Shown: positions 37,199-46,053, counted from the first letter of the stretch. The stretch: 64,000 bases of DNA from an uncultured Pelagibacteraceae bacterium (GCA_902556905.1 CACDYK010000002.1:57879-121878), one strand, 5' to 3'. Numbers and translations: made by a program. Notes: generated from the letters alone by a model not told the origin.

Positions 37199-37690
37199 TT
37201 ATTTAGGTTTTTTTTTAACAGATTTTGTTTGTAACAATCTAAGATTATTTAAATTTTTTTTAATTACAGGATTAGTGTTTGCAATAATAGATGCAGCTAA
37301 TAATGCGGCATTAATTGCTCCATCTTCGCCTATGGCTAATGTTCCTACTGGTATACCTTTGGGCATTTGAGCAATAGATAAAAGACTGTCTAGTCCTTTA
37401 AGTTTTTTACTCTCTATTGGCACTCCTAAAACAGGCAAAGAAGTCAAAGCTGATATCATTCCAGGTAAGTGCGCAGACCCACCAGCCCCTGCAATTATAA
37501 CACCTATATTATTTTTTGAGGCAGATGATGCAAACTCATACATTCTTTTTGGAGTTCTATGAGCTGAAATAATTTTAGTTTCAAAAGAAACACCAATTTT
37601 TTTGAGGGTTTTTTCAGCAAGTTGCATAGTTTTGTAGTCTGATTGACTACCCATTACTATTGAAACTTTTAAAGGTTTATTTTTTTTCAT
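37199..37690 (-). CDS. purE: N5-CAIR mutase
   Basis: 163 residues. The signature VSIVMGSQSDYKTMQLAEKT, the catalytic His in ISAHRTPKRMYEFA, and IIAGAGGSAHLPGMISALTSLPVLGVP all match class I PurE. It rearranges N5-CAIR to CAIR in the step after PurK. A lysine-rich tail KSVKKKPK ends the protein. Confidence 0.95.
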   Translation of the reverse strand: MKKNKPLKVSIVMGSQSDYKTMQLAEKTLKKIGVSFETKIISAHRTPKRMYEFASSASKNNIGVIIAGAGGSAHLPGMISALTSLPVLGVPIESKKLKGLDSLLSIAQMPKGIPVGTLAIGEDGAINAALLAASIIANTNPVIKKNLNNLRLLQTKSVKKKPK

Positions 37691-37783
37691 GAGAAATAAT
37701 AAATAGCTTATTTCAAAATTAGCTTAAAATTTCAATAAAATTAATAGTATTTAAAAATCATTTTGATTAAAGTTATTCAGAAT

Positions 37784-38749
37784 ATGAATTTTAAAATTGA
37801 TAATTTACAATACTGCAACTGGTCTAGGAAAATTTTTGAGAATAACAGATTAGCAGGACTAGACGCAGTTCATGTAACTATTGTTTATCATGAAGATTAT
37901 CATGAGTTTTTAGACGAAATAAAAAAATGGGAAATTCTTTTTTCTGAAAACTCTGACTTGATATTCCTTGGGAGAGACTACAAAGATATTGAAAAAGCAA
38001 ATTCTGAAAAAAAAACTGCAATTTTTTTTGGTTTTCAAAACTGCTCACCAATTGAGGATGATATCAATTTAGTTGAAAAAGTTCACGATCTTGGATGTAG
38101 ATTTATGCAGCTTACCTATAATAACCAATCACTACTTGCAACAGGCTGTTATGAAAAAATTGATAGTGGAGTTACAAATTTTGGCCGTGAAGCAATAAAA
38201 GAAATGAATAGGGTGGGTGTAGTTGTTGACATGTCTCATTCAGCAGAAAAAAGTACTTTTGATGCGATTGAATTAAGTGAAAAACCAATAGCAATCACTC
38301 ATGCAAATCCTACATTTTGGCATGCAGCAAAAAGAAATAAATCTAATGATCTTTTAAAAACTTTAAGTGACAGCGGTGGTATGTTGGGACTATCTTTATA
38401 TCCTCATCATTTAAAAGATAATACTAATTGCACAATTGAGAGTTTTTGTGAGATGGTCGCTAGAACAGCTGAAATAATGGATTTAAAAAATATTGGTATA
38501 GGCTCAGATCTTTGTTTGGATCAACCAGATACTGTTGTTGAATGGATGAGAAATGGAACTTGGTCTAAAAGTAAAAATTATGGAGAAGGATCTAAAAACA
38601 AACCAGGTTTTCCAAAACAACCAAAATGGTTTGAGGATGCTAGAGGGTTTAATAATATTGAAAGTGGACTTAAAAAAGTAGGTTTTTCAGACAGTGAGAC
38701 ACATGGTATACTGGGAAACAACTGGTATAATTTTTATAAATTAATCTAG
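37784..38749 (+). CDS. M19 (membrane dipeptidase)-like protein lacking half of the metal site
   Basis: 321 residues from ATG at 37784; a TTG at 37763 would add seven residues. The fold is peptidase M19: GCRFMQLTYNN, GREAIKEMNRVGVVVDMSHS and PIAITHAN keep His152 and His173. The usual HxD at the N-terminus is replaced by NLQY (Leu8 and Tyr10), and the bridging Glu of GxEG by Gln85 in GFQN. So two or three of five zinc ligands are absent, and dipeptidase activity is doubtful. It heads a cassette with three unknown genes 2 bp or less apart. Confidence 0.82.
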   Translation: MNFKIDNLQYCNWSRKIFENNRLAGLDAVHVTIVYHEDYHEFLDEIKKWEILFSENSDLIFLGRDYKDIEKANSEKKTAIFFGFQNCSPIEDDINLVEKVHDLGCRFMQLTYNNQSLLATGCYEKIDSGVTNFGREAIKEMNRVGVVVDMSHSAEKSTFDAIELSEKPIAITHANPTFWHAAKRNKSNDLLKTLSDSGGMLGLSLYPHHLKDNTNCTIESFCEMVARTAEIMDLKNIGIGSDLCLDQPDTVVEWMRNGTWSKSKNYGEGSKNKPGFPKQPKWFEDARGFNNIESGLKKVGFSDSETHGILGNNWYNFYKLI

Positions 38750-38751
38750 TC

Positions 38752-40413
38752 ATGAAAGTTGAATTAAGAGATCCAAATACAATAATGAAATTGTCAAGAT
38801 TGGGATCATTTCATCAATCAAAATTATCGTTTTTAAGAAGTTTCCTAAGCGAGTTTAAAGATTGGGATTATAAAAAAGATTTATTCAACCTTGACCAAAA
38901 TGGTTATGGAGAAGCAGTATATTCATTTAAAAAAAAAGACAGAGTTTATTCATTAATTTGTTTTGCTAATAAGATTAAAGATAAAGAAAGATCTGACAGA
39001 GTAATAGCCACAAAATGGGATGCAGCATTTACATTGCACGATGGAGTTCCAAGTAAAGATGATATTAAAAGATTAAAAAATGAGGTTCCCAAACAAGAGG
39101 TAGGCAGACTTTCATTTAAAGAGTTAACTTTATCAAGAGCAAATAAATCTGTAAGAGTTTTTAATCATGTTGTGGAATACTTAAGTGAAGGAAAACAACC
39201 TGATTTAAATTTGTTATCAAAAGTTGGTTATTTATATAGGACAACAGCAGTTTATGGATCTGGTAAATTTGGACTTGCTGATAGATTTAGAATTAAAAAT
39301 AGAGAAGAAATTAATGGTCCTTTCAGATTAGAAATGATGTTGGTTTATCTTGTAAGACAATTTACTTTTGATCAGGTAAATCATGTTGCTTACTATAAAA
39401 ATCCAAAAAAAGCAGTTAAATTAGAAAAACAGATTTGTAAAAATCTAGGTATTGGTAATTCAACTGGCCTCGGGATGGCTCCTTTTATAGTTAATCATCC
39501 AACATTATTAAACAATTGGATTTTAAGCAGAGAAACAGCATTAAAAAAAATTAGAGAGATTAAAATTGTTAAAAATGAAGATAGTGAGCTTTTTAAGGAT
39601 TGTGTAAAAAAGTCTTTAAAAAATATTACTAGCTGGAACACAGACAGCGAATATCAACAGAACAAAATTAGATTATTGTTAAAGGATGTTGAAGGCTTCA
39701 TAATTTATATTGAAAATAATTTTGATTTTAAAACTGAGTATCCATTTAATACACTATATTTATGGCTAGAGAAAAACGTTTGTGAAGAATGTATAGAATA
39801 CATCGTATCTATAATGATGGAGCCTTATAACAATATAACTGACCCATTAGTTGCTAACATGAGCTCTGATGAAGAAAAATATTTTAATATTCCAACTAAT
39901 CGAACAGTACAAGAATTGATTGATATTATAGAAGCTAGATATCCAAATATTTTAGAAATTAATTTTGATCAAAAAGAAAATAATCAAAATTTCTGGTTTA
40001 TATCTAAAAATAAAGAAGAGCCTAGATTAGCGGATAGGTTTGAAGAACATGGATCTGAACTTGAGCAACCACTTGCTATCGCAAGGGATATAAAAAAACT
40101 TTACGAAAAATTATTGTCTGAAAAAGATAATTCAACTATTGCTAAATTTTTATCCTTTAATTCAGAATTAAGACATGTCGTAAGAAGAGCCTTTATCATA
40201 GAAAAATTTCCATATTCAGAAATTCAGGATAATACAATCAGCAAAAGTATTATACCTATTGATATGCTTAGACTTAAACTATCTTTTTTTGGTGCATTAA
40301 AGTTTGATCCAAGATCAGATAAATGGTTGAGAATTTGTATGTTTCAAGGTGCACCTTTGCCTTATGAATTAAAAAACTATGACGAACAATGGGTATATAA
40401 AACTAGCAATTAA
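38752..40413 (+). CDS. Uncharacterised 553-residue protein
   Basis: No signal peptide or membrane helix and no domain I can name. Features: VELRDPNTIMKLSRLGSFHQ at the start, SFKELTLSRANKSVRVFNHV, an acidic centre, EKNVCEECIEYIVSIMMEPYN with a CxxC, and FFGALKFDPRSDKWLRIC near the end. It looks like a large soluble enzyme or scaffold. It is flanked by the M19-like gene (2 bp) and a DUF3726-like gene (2 bp), so all act together. Confidence 0.8.
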   Translation: MKVELRDPNTIMKLSRLGSFHQSKLSFLRSFLSEFKDWDYKKDLFNLDQNGYGEAVYSFKKKDRVYSLICFANKIKDKERSDRVIATKWDAAFTLHDGVPSKDDIKRLKNEVPKQEVGRLSFKELTLSRANKSVRVFNHVVEYLSEGKQPDLNLLSKVGYLYRTTAVYGSGKFGLADRFRIKNREEINGPFRLEMMLVYLVRQFTFDQVNHVAYYKNPKKAVKLEKQICKNLGIGNSTGLGMAPFIVNHPTLLNNWILSRETALKKIREIKIVKNEDSELFKDCVKKSLKNITSWNTDSEYQQNKIRLLLKDVEGFIIYIENNFDFKTEYPFNTLYLWLEKNVCEECIEYIVSIMMEPYNNITDPLVANMSSDEEKYFNIPTNRTVQELIDIIEARYPNILEINFDQKENNQNFWFISKNKEEPRLADRFEEHGSELEQPLAIARDIKKLYEKLLSEKDNSTIAKFLSFNSELRHVVRRAFIIEKFPYSEIQDNTISKSIIPIDMLRLKLSFFGALKFDPRSDKWLRICMFQGAPLPYELKNYDEQWVYKTSN

Positions 40414-40415
40414 TA

Positions 40416-41027
40416 ATGAGATCATTGAGTGAAATTGAAACTGCAGTCAAAAGAGCAAGTAAAGCAGCTGGCTTCTCATGGGGCAACTCTGAGGAAATAG
40501 GAAAATCTATACGCCAGTTAGAGTTGTTTGGGTTACCAGGAGTTAAAAACTTAAATCAATACTATACAGATAAACAGAAAATAAAATTTGAAGATTTAAA
40601 TTTAATTAGTGAAAAAAACAAACCATTATTAGAAGCTTATTGTCCAATCATTCTTGGAATTAGTTTTTTAGATCAAATTAAATTAGTAGAAAATTTTGAG
40701 ATAATTAAGTTTGAAAAAATTGCATACCCAGTCATTTTTTTATCATTTTTAAGTAGAGCTTCAGAGATCAGCGGAAAGAAAATATATGCTAAATTAGATC
40801 AAAATGAAATTTTGCTTAATTTAAATGTAAATATTTGTTCAAGTTTTTTTAATCAAGAGTTTCCTGAATTTGTAGACAAAGTCGAAATCAAATTTTTAAA
40901 TAATAAAGACAATTTCACAGAGATAGAATGGAACAACCTTTATAAATTAGCTGAAAATACCTTTGTAGAAGAAAGTGATAGTCTAAAACAAGCAGCAGCA
41001 GGTGCTGGACTTACAGATAATGACTGA
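40416..41027 (+). CDS. DUF3726-like protein
   Basis: 203 residues. The start SLSEIETAVKRASKAAGFSWGNSEEIGKSIRQLE and the end QAAAGAGLTDND recall the DUF3726 family, which has no known function. Otherwise beta-rich, no signal. It overlaps the next ORF. The family assignment is from memory of the motif and should be checked. Confidence 0.7.
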   Translation: MRSLSEIETAVKRASKAAGFSWGNSEEIGKSIRQLELFGLPGVKNLNQYYTDKQKIKFEDLNLISEKNKPLLEAYCPIILGISFLDQIKLVENFEIIKFEKIAYPVIFLSFLSRASEISGKKIYAKLDQNEILLNLNVNICSSFFNQEFPEFVDKVEIKFLNNKDNFTEIEWNNLYKLAENTFVEESDSLKQAAAGAGLTDND

Positions 41028-41187
41028 TAATTCTGAAGATAATTACGATGAAGAAATAATTAGAGAATTAAATAATATTTGTGATGAGTGTAAGAAAGAG
41101 GATGAAAGTGTTTCACAAAATCTAATTTTGACTAGCTATAAATTATGTTCGTCGTGTAGAGTTTCTAAGACTATTTTTCCAATCTAG
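41020..41187 (+). CDS. Small CxxC...CxxC protein
   Basis: 55 residues from ATG at 41020, overlapping the stop of the DUF3726-like gene by eight bases. An acidic start (MTDNSEDNYDEEII) is followed by CDECKKEDE and LCSSC, two CxxC pairs that could hold one zinc ion. Last gene of the cassette, with its stop overlapping the convergent Yip1-like stop. Likely a real micro-protein because of the coupling. Confidence 0.6.
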   Translation: MTDNSEDNYDEEIIRELNNICDECKKEDESVSQNLILTSYKLCSSCRVSKTIFPI

Positions 41188-41729
41188 CTAATTTGATTAA
41201 CAGGTAGCATATTCATTCTACTCATTACAAAAGAAATAGATAAAAATGCAATTATTAGAAAAGATAAAAATACTATTCCAAAAGCTTTAATATTAGATTT
41301 TAAACTCAATACGTGTTTTGAAGAGATAATTAATCCAGCAAAAATCCAAAATTGTGTAAGGAAAATAATTGGTATCATCATATTAGGTGTTACTGCAAAA
41401 AATCTAAGTAAACCAGGTGCGTGAGCGAAACCAACTGCAGTTAGTACTTTTTTAAAAGGAACTTTTGTTTTTTTGTCTGGAAAAAGTTTAACTCCAATTA
41501 CATATATAAAAATAGCCCAAACTAACCAAGTTAGAATTGATGTTAATCCTGACATTGCTACTGCTGTTTTAATAATAGTGTTTGCAGCAACAGCACCTGC
41601 AATTCCATCTAAGATCATTATAATTCCAGCAAAATAAACTGATGCTTCTCCAAAATTTTTATTATCTGTATATAGAGACTTATCTAATTTAATTGATTTA
41701 AAAACTATACTTAAAAATTCACCAAACAT
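41184..41729 (-). CDS. Yip1-family membrane protein
   Basis: 181 residues, about five membrane helices: IMILDGIAGAVAANTIIK, TSILTWLVWAIFIYVIG, VGFAHAPGLLRFFAV, IPIIFLTQFWIFAGLII and IVFLSFLIIAFLSISFV. The FKKVLTAVGFAHAPGLLRF stretch is typical of bacterial Yip1-domain proteins. Function unknown. Its ATG overlaps the stop of a 36-residue ORF as TAATG. Confidence 0.8.
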   Translation of the reverse strand: MFGEFLSIVFKSIKLDKSLYTDNKNFGEASVYFAGIIMILDGIAGAVAANTIIKTAVAMSGLTSILTWLVWAIFIYVIGVKLFPDKKTKVPFKKVLTAVGFAHAPGLLRFFAVTPNMMIPIIFLTQFWIFAGLIISSKHVLSLKSNIKAFGIVFLSFLIIAFLSISFVMSRMNMLPVNQIS

Positions 41730-41839
41730 TAATTTTTATTCTTTTTATTTTTTTGTGCTTTATACGAAACTAAAAGTGGAAATATTATTAAAGCAATAGC
41801 AATGATAATGCAAATTACGATTAAAAAACCTTTAGTCAT
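41729..41839 (-). CDS. 36-residue membrane micro-protein coupled to Yip1-like gene
   Basis: ATG at 41839 to TAA ending at 41729, sharing its last base with the ATG of the next gene. The product is a single helix FLIVICIIIAIALIIFPLLV followed by a basic tail SYKAQKNKKNKN. The overlap and the membrane-like sequence support a real gene despite the size. Confidence 0.6.
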   Translation of the reverse strand: MTKGFLIVICIIIAIALIIFPLLVSYKAQKNKKNKN

Positions 41840-41841
41840 TT

Positions 41842-41875
41842 AGAAAATAGGGGAGCTTTGAATTTACTCCCCCAA
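41842..41875 (-). terminator. Likely terminator after the GcvT-family gene
   Basis: On the minus strand GGGGAG and CTCCCC (41867-41872 and 41850-41855) pair around an 11-base loop and are followed by TATTTTCT. The T-run is broken, so it may be leaky and allow read-through into the 36-residue ORF and Yip1-like gene. Confidence 0.65.
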
Positions 41876-41885
41876 GATAATAAAT

Positions 41886-43244
41886 TTAGCCTTTTACAAC
41901 TTCTCTAGTATTTGCGTTAAAAGACTCTTTAAATGGAATATCTACTACTACTGCATCAACAGGTGTTCCTGGTGTGTCTGAGTATTTTTCTGGTAAATGA
42001 ACTTTATATTTAGTTCCAACCTTACCTTTTGGAAATCCATTTGCGTTTAATGTTCCATCAAACGGTACATATCCCATTGCAATGTTTTGTTTTTTCTCTG
42101 GGTGATACCAAGGAGAGGTAATAAATCCTACTGGATCTCCACCACTCTCAGGTGATACTAGCCAAAAATCAGGAGCATACTCTTCAATTGGTTTACCACC
42201 TAATTCAAGCCCAACTAATTGAAGCTTATAAGGTTTTTTACCATCTTTAAGTTCAGCACCCATTTTTTCTAAAGCGGCTTTACCTACATAGTCAGCTTTT
42301 TTAGCCCATTCACCTTTTCCAGATAATGAAACTTGATAACCTAAGTTACACTGGAAAGGATTATGTTGTTGATCCATATCTTGACCCCATGAGAGAATTC
42401 CTGCTTGAATTCTTCTATGGTGAGCAGGAGCAATAACCATTAGATTATGTTTTTTTCCAGCTTCAAGAACAGCGTTCCACATATCATCAGCGTATAACAT
42501 AGAATCTCTTAGATATATTTCGTAACCAGCTTCTCCTGAGAAACCAGACTGAGAAATGACACAACTTCTTCCACCTACCTTAACTTCTGCTAAACCGTAG
42601 AAAGGCATATTGTCAAAATCAACTTGATCTCCACATAAATCTTTCATCAGTGCTTTAGCTTTTGGTCCTTGTATTTGAACTGGACTGACATCAATTTCTT
42701 CAATTGTACAATCAAATCTACCGTCTGCATTTACACCTTGAAGGTACATACCAATATCAGAGTCAGATAATGAAAACCAAAATTCATCTTCTGATATTCT
42801 AAGAAGAATTGGATCATTTAAAACCCCACCATAAGCATTACATAAGATTACATATCTCGCTCTCATAGGAGAAATTTTTGTAGCATCTCTTGTTATTACA
42901 TAGTCAGTAAATTTTTCTGCATCCGGACCCTTAACTCTGATTTGTCTTTCAACAGCAACGTTCCACATAGTGACATGATTTACAATAGCATCGTACTCAA
43001 CCATAGCTCCACCATCCTCTGGTTTTACGTAACCTCTTGGGTGATAAATACGATTATAAACAGTTGCTCTCCAACAACCTGCTTGCATTGATAAGTGCCA
43101 ATAAGGAGATTTTCTTACCCTTGTTGAGATAAGCATTTCAACTTTTGTTGGACCACTTTGTCTTAAGTTATAAGGCACTGCACGATCTGATTGATCAACT
43201 GAAGTTGCCTGATTTAGTTTAGTATAGTCAAATTCATTAGACAT
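41886..43244 (-). CDS. GcvT-family THF-dependent demethylase (LigM/DmdA-like)
   Basis: 452 residues from ATG at 43244. That start is favoured over 43250 because GGAGA ends one base before the first ATG. The GcvT fold shows in MWNVAVERQIRVKGPDAEKFTDYVITRD, VQIQGPKAKALMKDL and QSGFSGEAGYEIYLRD. It should move a methyl group from a small substrate to THF. Length is closer to LigM-type O-demethylases (about 470) than DmdA (about 370). MetF overlaps it by eight bases, so 5-methyl-THF would be oxidised at once. DMSP, betaine or a methoxy compound are possible substrates. Confidence 0.8.
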   Translation of the reverse strand: MSNEFDYTKLNQATSVDQSDRAVPYNLRQSGPTKVEMLISTRVRKSPYWHLSMQAGCWRATVYNRIYHPRGYVKPEDGGAMVEYDAIVNHVTMWNVAVERQIRVKGPDAEKFTDYVITRDATKISPMRARYVILCNAYGGVLNDPILLRISEDEFWFSLSDSDIGMYLQGVNADGRFDCTIEEIDVSPVQIQGPKAKALMKDLCGDQVDFDNMPFYGLAEVKVGGRSCVISQSGFSGEAGYEIYLRDSMLYADDMWNAVLEAGKKHNLMVIAPAHHRRIQAGILSWGQDMDQQHNPFQCNLGYQVSLSGKGEWAKKADYVGKAALEKMGAELKDGKKPYKLQLVGLELGGKPIEEYAPDFWLVSPESGGDPVGFITSPWYHPEKKQNIAMGYVPFDGTLNANGFPKGKVGTKYKVHLPEKYSDTPGTPVDAVVVDIPFKESFNANTREVVKG

Positions 43245-44016
43245 AACCATTCTCCTTCAACCACTTGTTTGTTTCCTTCAAGCCGCCGAATGTATAAATG
43301 TGGAAGTTATTAGTATACGATTTAACTTTCCCAATTAGTTCATTAGGGTCTTTAGGTTTCAATAAATCTAACGCCTTAGTAAAATTAGATTTAAGAAAAT
43401 TAATGGAATTTTTTGCTCCGACAATATTAGCAAACTTTATTAAGCTAGATATTTTCATTGGCCCAGTAATTCCAACATGCACTGGTATGCTTTGTTTAGA
43501 AACAAAATCAACAATAGGCTGACTATCTAACAACCATTGGGTTACTATGTAATCGGCATAAGGCTTTTTATCTATCATTGCTTTTTCTAAATTTTGTTCT
43601 GGTATATCTGGGCTTCCTTCAGGATGACCTGCGATACCAATTTTAATTCCCTCAAAAAAACCTGTTTCTAGAATTTGATATGAGCTATCAAACTTACCGA
43701 TTGGTTCTCTGCTTCCACCAATTACCAAAGCTTGTTTAACACCTTGATCTTTACATCTTGAAACATAATCTTTTAATTCTTCATCATTATTTATTGATCT
43801 AGCTGGAAAGTGTGGAACTGGATTAAAACCTTTTTTAACAAGATCTCCTGATTTATCAGCAGTCTCCTTGTAATCACCACCAGGTAACATTGTAATGTAT
43901 ACATCCTTTACAGGAGGCAAAGTTTCAAGGTCAGTATGAGGACCAATTTCGAGTGAAAAATTCATTTTTTCCAGATCATTATCCTTTTTAAAAAAGCTGT
44001 CAAAGAAATTCAACAT
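43237..44016 (-). CDS. Methylenetetrahydrofolate reductase-like protein
   Basis: 259 residues with a TIM-barrel MetF fold: SLEIGPHTDLETLP at the first strand, YITMLPGGDYKETADKSGDLVKKGFNPVPHFPAR, QALVIGGSREPIG, IGIAGHPEGSPDIPE and IPVHVGITGP. It is shorter than E. coli MetF (296). Expected role is to oxidise 5-methyl-THF made by the downstream demethylase to 5,10-methylene-THF. A start at the later MNFSLEIG is also possible. Confidence 0.85.
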   Translation of the reverse strand: MLNFFDSFFKKDNDLEKMNFSLEIGPHTDLETLPPVKDVYITMLPGGDYKETADKSGDLVKKGFNPVPHFPARSINNDEELKDYVSRCKDQGVKQALVIGGSREPIGKFDSSYQILETGFFEGIKIGIAGHPEGSPDIPEQNLEKAMIDKKPYADYIVTQWLLDSQPIVDFVSKQSIPVHVGITGPMKISSLIKFANIVGAKNSINFLKSNFTKALDLLKPKDPNELIGKVKSYTNNFHIYTFGGLKETNKWLKENGYV

Positions 44017-44054
44017 GCCTCAAAATTGGAAATTTGTTGCCAAAAATTATGTCC

Positions 44055-45263
44055 ATGGTAATTTTTTTTGTGGATCAAAATCATAAAAATAAGTCTCTTT
44101 CAGAAATTTTAGATATCAATAAGTTGATGAATGTAGATAGACCTATTGAAAATGCAAATGGACTTCCAAACGAGTGTTACACTAGCGAAGAATATTTGGA
44201 ATATGAAAAAAATAAGATTTTTTGTGATAAATGGACAGTTATAGGAGTTGGTAGCTCAATACCCAATGCTGGAGATACGAAGCCATACAATCTACTCGGG
44301 ATTCCTTTAATAATTGTCAGAGACAAGGAACTTAAAATTAGAGTGTTTCACAATGTCTGTAGTCACAGAGGCTTCAAATTAATAGACAAACCATGTACTT
44401 TAAAAAATGTAATTCGATGCCCTTATCATTCCTGGTCATATGATTTGAAAGGAAATTTGGTGGCCACCCCTCATATAGGAGGTTTAAATGTTCATAGCTC
44501 AGATCAATTTAAAAAGAATCGGAGCAATCTAAAAGAGGTCAGATCTAAAATATGGATGGATATCATTTTTGTTAATATTAATTCAAATGAAATTGAATTT
44601 GAAGAGTACATTAAGCCACTTGAACGAAGATGGTTTAAATTTATTAATCACGAAGATCAAAAATTGTTAGTTCATTCTAAAGATTATGGCTCTTTTGATT
44701 TAGAGGTTAATTGTAATTGGAAGTTTGCAATTGAGAATTACTGTGAAAGCTATCATCTACCAACTATTCATCCAGAATTAAACAAAGTATCTAATATTAA
44801 TGATCATTATCATATTCAGGGTTTACCAAATCGATTTGCAGGCCAAGGAAGTGAAAAATATGAACAACCAGTACAAGGTAATAACAAATTTGATACATTT
44901 AAGAATTGGGAAAAAAATTCATTAAAAAATTCTGAATATATTGCTTTATTTCCCAATGTAATGATTGGTTTGCACTTGGATCTTTTTTATGTATTTTGGC
45001 TAGAGCCGCTTGCAACAGATAAAACAAAAGAACACATGCATATTTATTATATAGGAGAAGAAAGCGCTAACGGAGATGAATTGAAAGAATTAAGAAAAGA
45101 AAATGTAAGGTTTTGGAAGGATGTAATGCTAGAAGATATAAAAGCAATAGAGGGAATGCAAGCAGGAAGAAGCTCTCCTGTTTATAATGGAGGAAACTTT
45201 TCACCAGTTATGGACTCACCAACACATCAATTCCATAAATGGGTTGCAAATAGCTTGATATAA
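44055..45263 (+). CDS. Rieske non-haem iron oxygenase, large subunit
   Basis: About 400 residues; the start is uncertain (ATG at 44049 or 44055, or GTG at 44070). The Rieske 2Fe-2S ligands are in CSHRGFKL and CPYHSWSYDLKGNL, C-x-H ... C-x2-H. The catalytic iron is held in ENYCESYHLPTIHPE, with Glu rather than Asp before the first His, as in choline or betaine monooxygenases. Members of this family N- or O-demethylate or hydroxylate small substrates. A ferredoxin at 50176 may give electrons. It diverges from the MetF gene with only about 40 bp between. Confidence 0.85.
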   Translation: MVIFFVDQNHKNKSLSEILDINKLMNVDRPIENANGLPNECYTSEEYLEYEKNKIFCDKWTVIGVGSSIPNAGDTKPYNLLGIPLIIVRDKELKIRVFHNVCSHRGFKLIDKPCTLKNVIRCPYHSWSYDLKGNLVATPHIGGLNVHSSDQFKKNRSNLKEVRSKIWMDIIFVNINSNEIEFEEYIKPLERRWFKFINHEDQKLLVHSKDYGSFDLEVNCNWKFAIENYCESYHLPTIHPELNKVSNINDHYHIQGLPNRFAGQGSEKYEQPVQGNNKFDTFKNWEKNSLKNSEYIALFPNVMIGLHLDLFYVFWLEPLATDKTKEHMHIYYIGEESANGDELKELRKENVRFWKDVMLEDIKAIEGMQAGRSSPVYNGGNFSPVMDSPTHQFHKWVANSLI

Positions 45264-45265
45264 AT

Positions 45266-45673
45266 ATGAAAATTATTTTAATAATGGGTCTTCCAGGCTC
45301 TGGTAAAACAACACTAGCTGACGAATTAGCACCATTGATAAATGCAAAAAGACTGAATGCTGATGAGGTTAGAAAAAAAGCAAATGACTGGGATTTTTCT
45401 GAAGAAGGAAGAAAAAGACAAGCAAAAAGAATGGCAGACTTTGCTTTAAAATTGAAAGAAGATGGAAATTTTGTTGTGGCAGATTTTATTTGTCCAACAC
45501 CTGAAGCAAGAGCTTTATTTCCTGCAGATTTTATTATTTGGGTTGATACAATTAAAGAAGGAAGGTTTGATGATACTAATAAGATGTTCGTTAAGCCAGA
45601 TAAGTTTGACTTTCATGTGACTACACAAGATGCTAAAAACTGGGCACTAAAAATAATAAAGGAGATAAAATAA
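45266..45673 (+). CDS. Small APS-kinase-like P-loop kinase
   Basis: 135 residues. Walker A is IMGLPGSGKTTLADELA, then RLNADEVRKKANDWDFSEEGRKRQAKRMADFA and VVADFICPTPEARALF, which follow adenylylsulfate kinase (LDGD..R, I..F..P). It is shorter than CysC (about 200), so the C-terminal lid is reduced. It probably phosphorylates a small hydroxyl compound or nucleotide. It overlaps the nucleotidyltransferase start by one base, so the two may act in series. Confidence 0.8.
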   Translation: MKIILIMGLPGSGKTTLADELAPLINAKRLNADEVRKKANDWDFSEEGRKRQAKRMADFALKLKEDGNFVVADFICPTPEARALFPADFIIWVDTIKEGRFDDTNKMFVKPDKFDFHVTTQDAKNWALKIIKEIK

Positions 45674-46047
45674 TGGCTTACGAATGGGATAACAAAAAAC
45701 CAACCGCACAAATGTTAGGAAGATGGCAACCATTTCATGATGGTCATTACACTTTATTTAAAGAGATAATAAAAAAAACTGGTCAAGTTTGTATTCAAAT
45801 AAGAGATGTTCAAGGGGTTGATGATAATCCATTTGATTTTGATACAGTTAAGAAAAATATTGAAGATAGATTAAATCCAGAGTTTGAAGGACAATTTAAA
45901 GTAATGCTTGTGCCAAATATTACAAATATTTGTTATGGACGTGGTGTAGGATACAAAATTGAAGAAATTGAACTTTCAAAAGAAATTCAAGAAATTTCTG
46001 CTACTAAAATTAGAGCTAAGATGAGAGAAGAAGGAAAATTAAAATAA
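45673..46047 (+). CDS. HxGH-type nucleotidyltransferase
   Basis: 124 residues of the cytidylyl/NMN-adenylyl transferase fold. GRWQPFHDGHYTLFKEII carries the HxGH site and EISATKIRAKMREEG the ISSTxIR-like motif that binds phosphate. It should transfer AMP or CMP to a phosphorylated substrate. Its partner is the small kinase upstream. Not long enough for a full ATP sulfurylase. Confidence 0.82.
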   Translation: MAYEWDNKKPTAQMLGRWQPFHDGHYTLFKEIIKKTGQVCIQIRDVQGVDDNPFDFDTVKKNIEDRLNPEFEGQFKVMLVPNITNICYGRGVGYKIEEIELSKEIQEISATKIRAKMREEGKLK

Positions 46048-46053
46048 ATTTCA

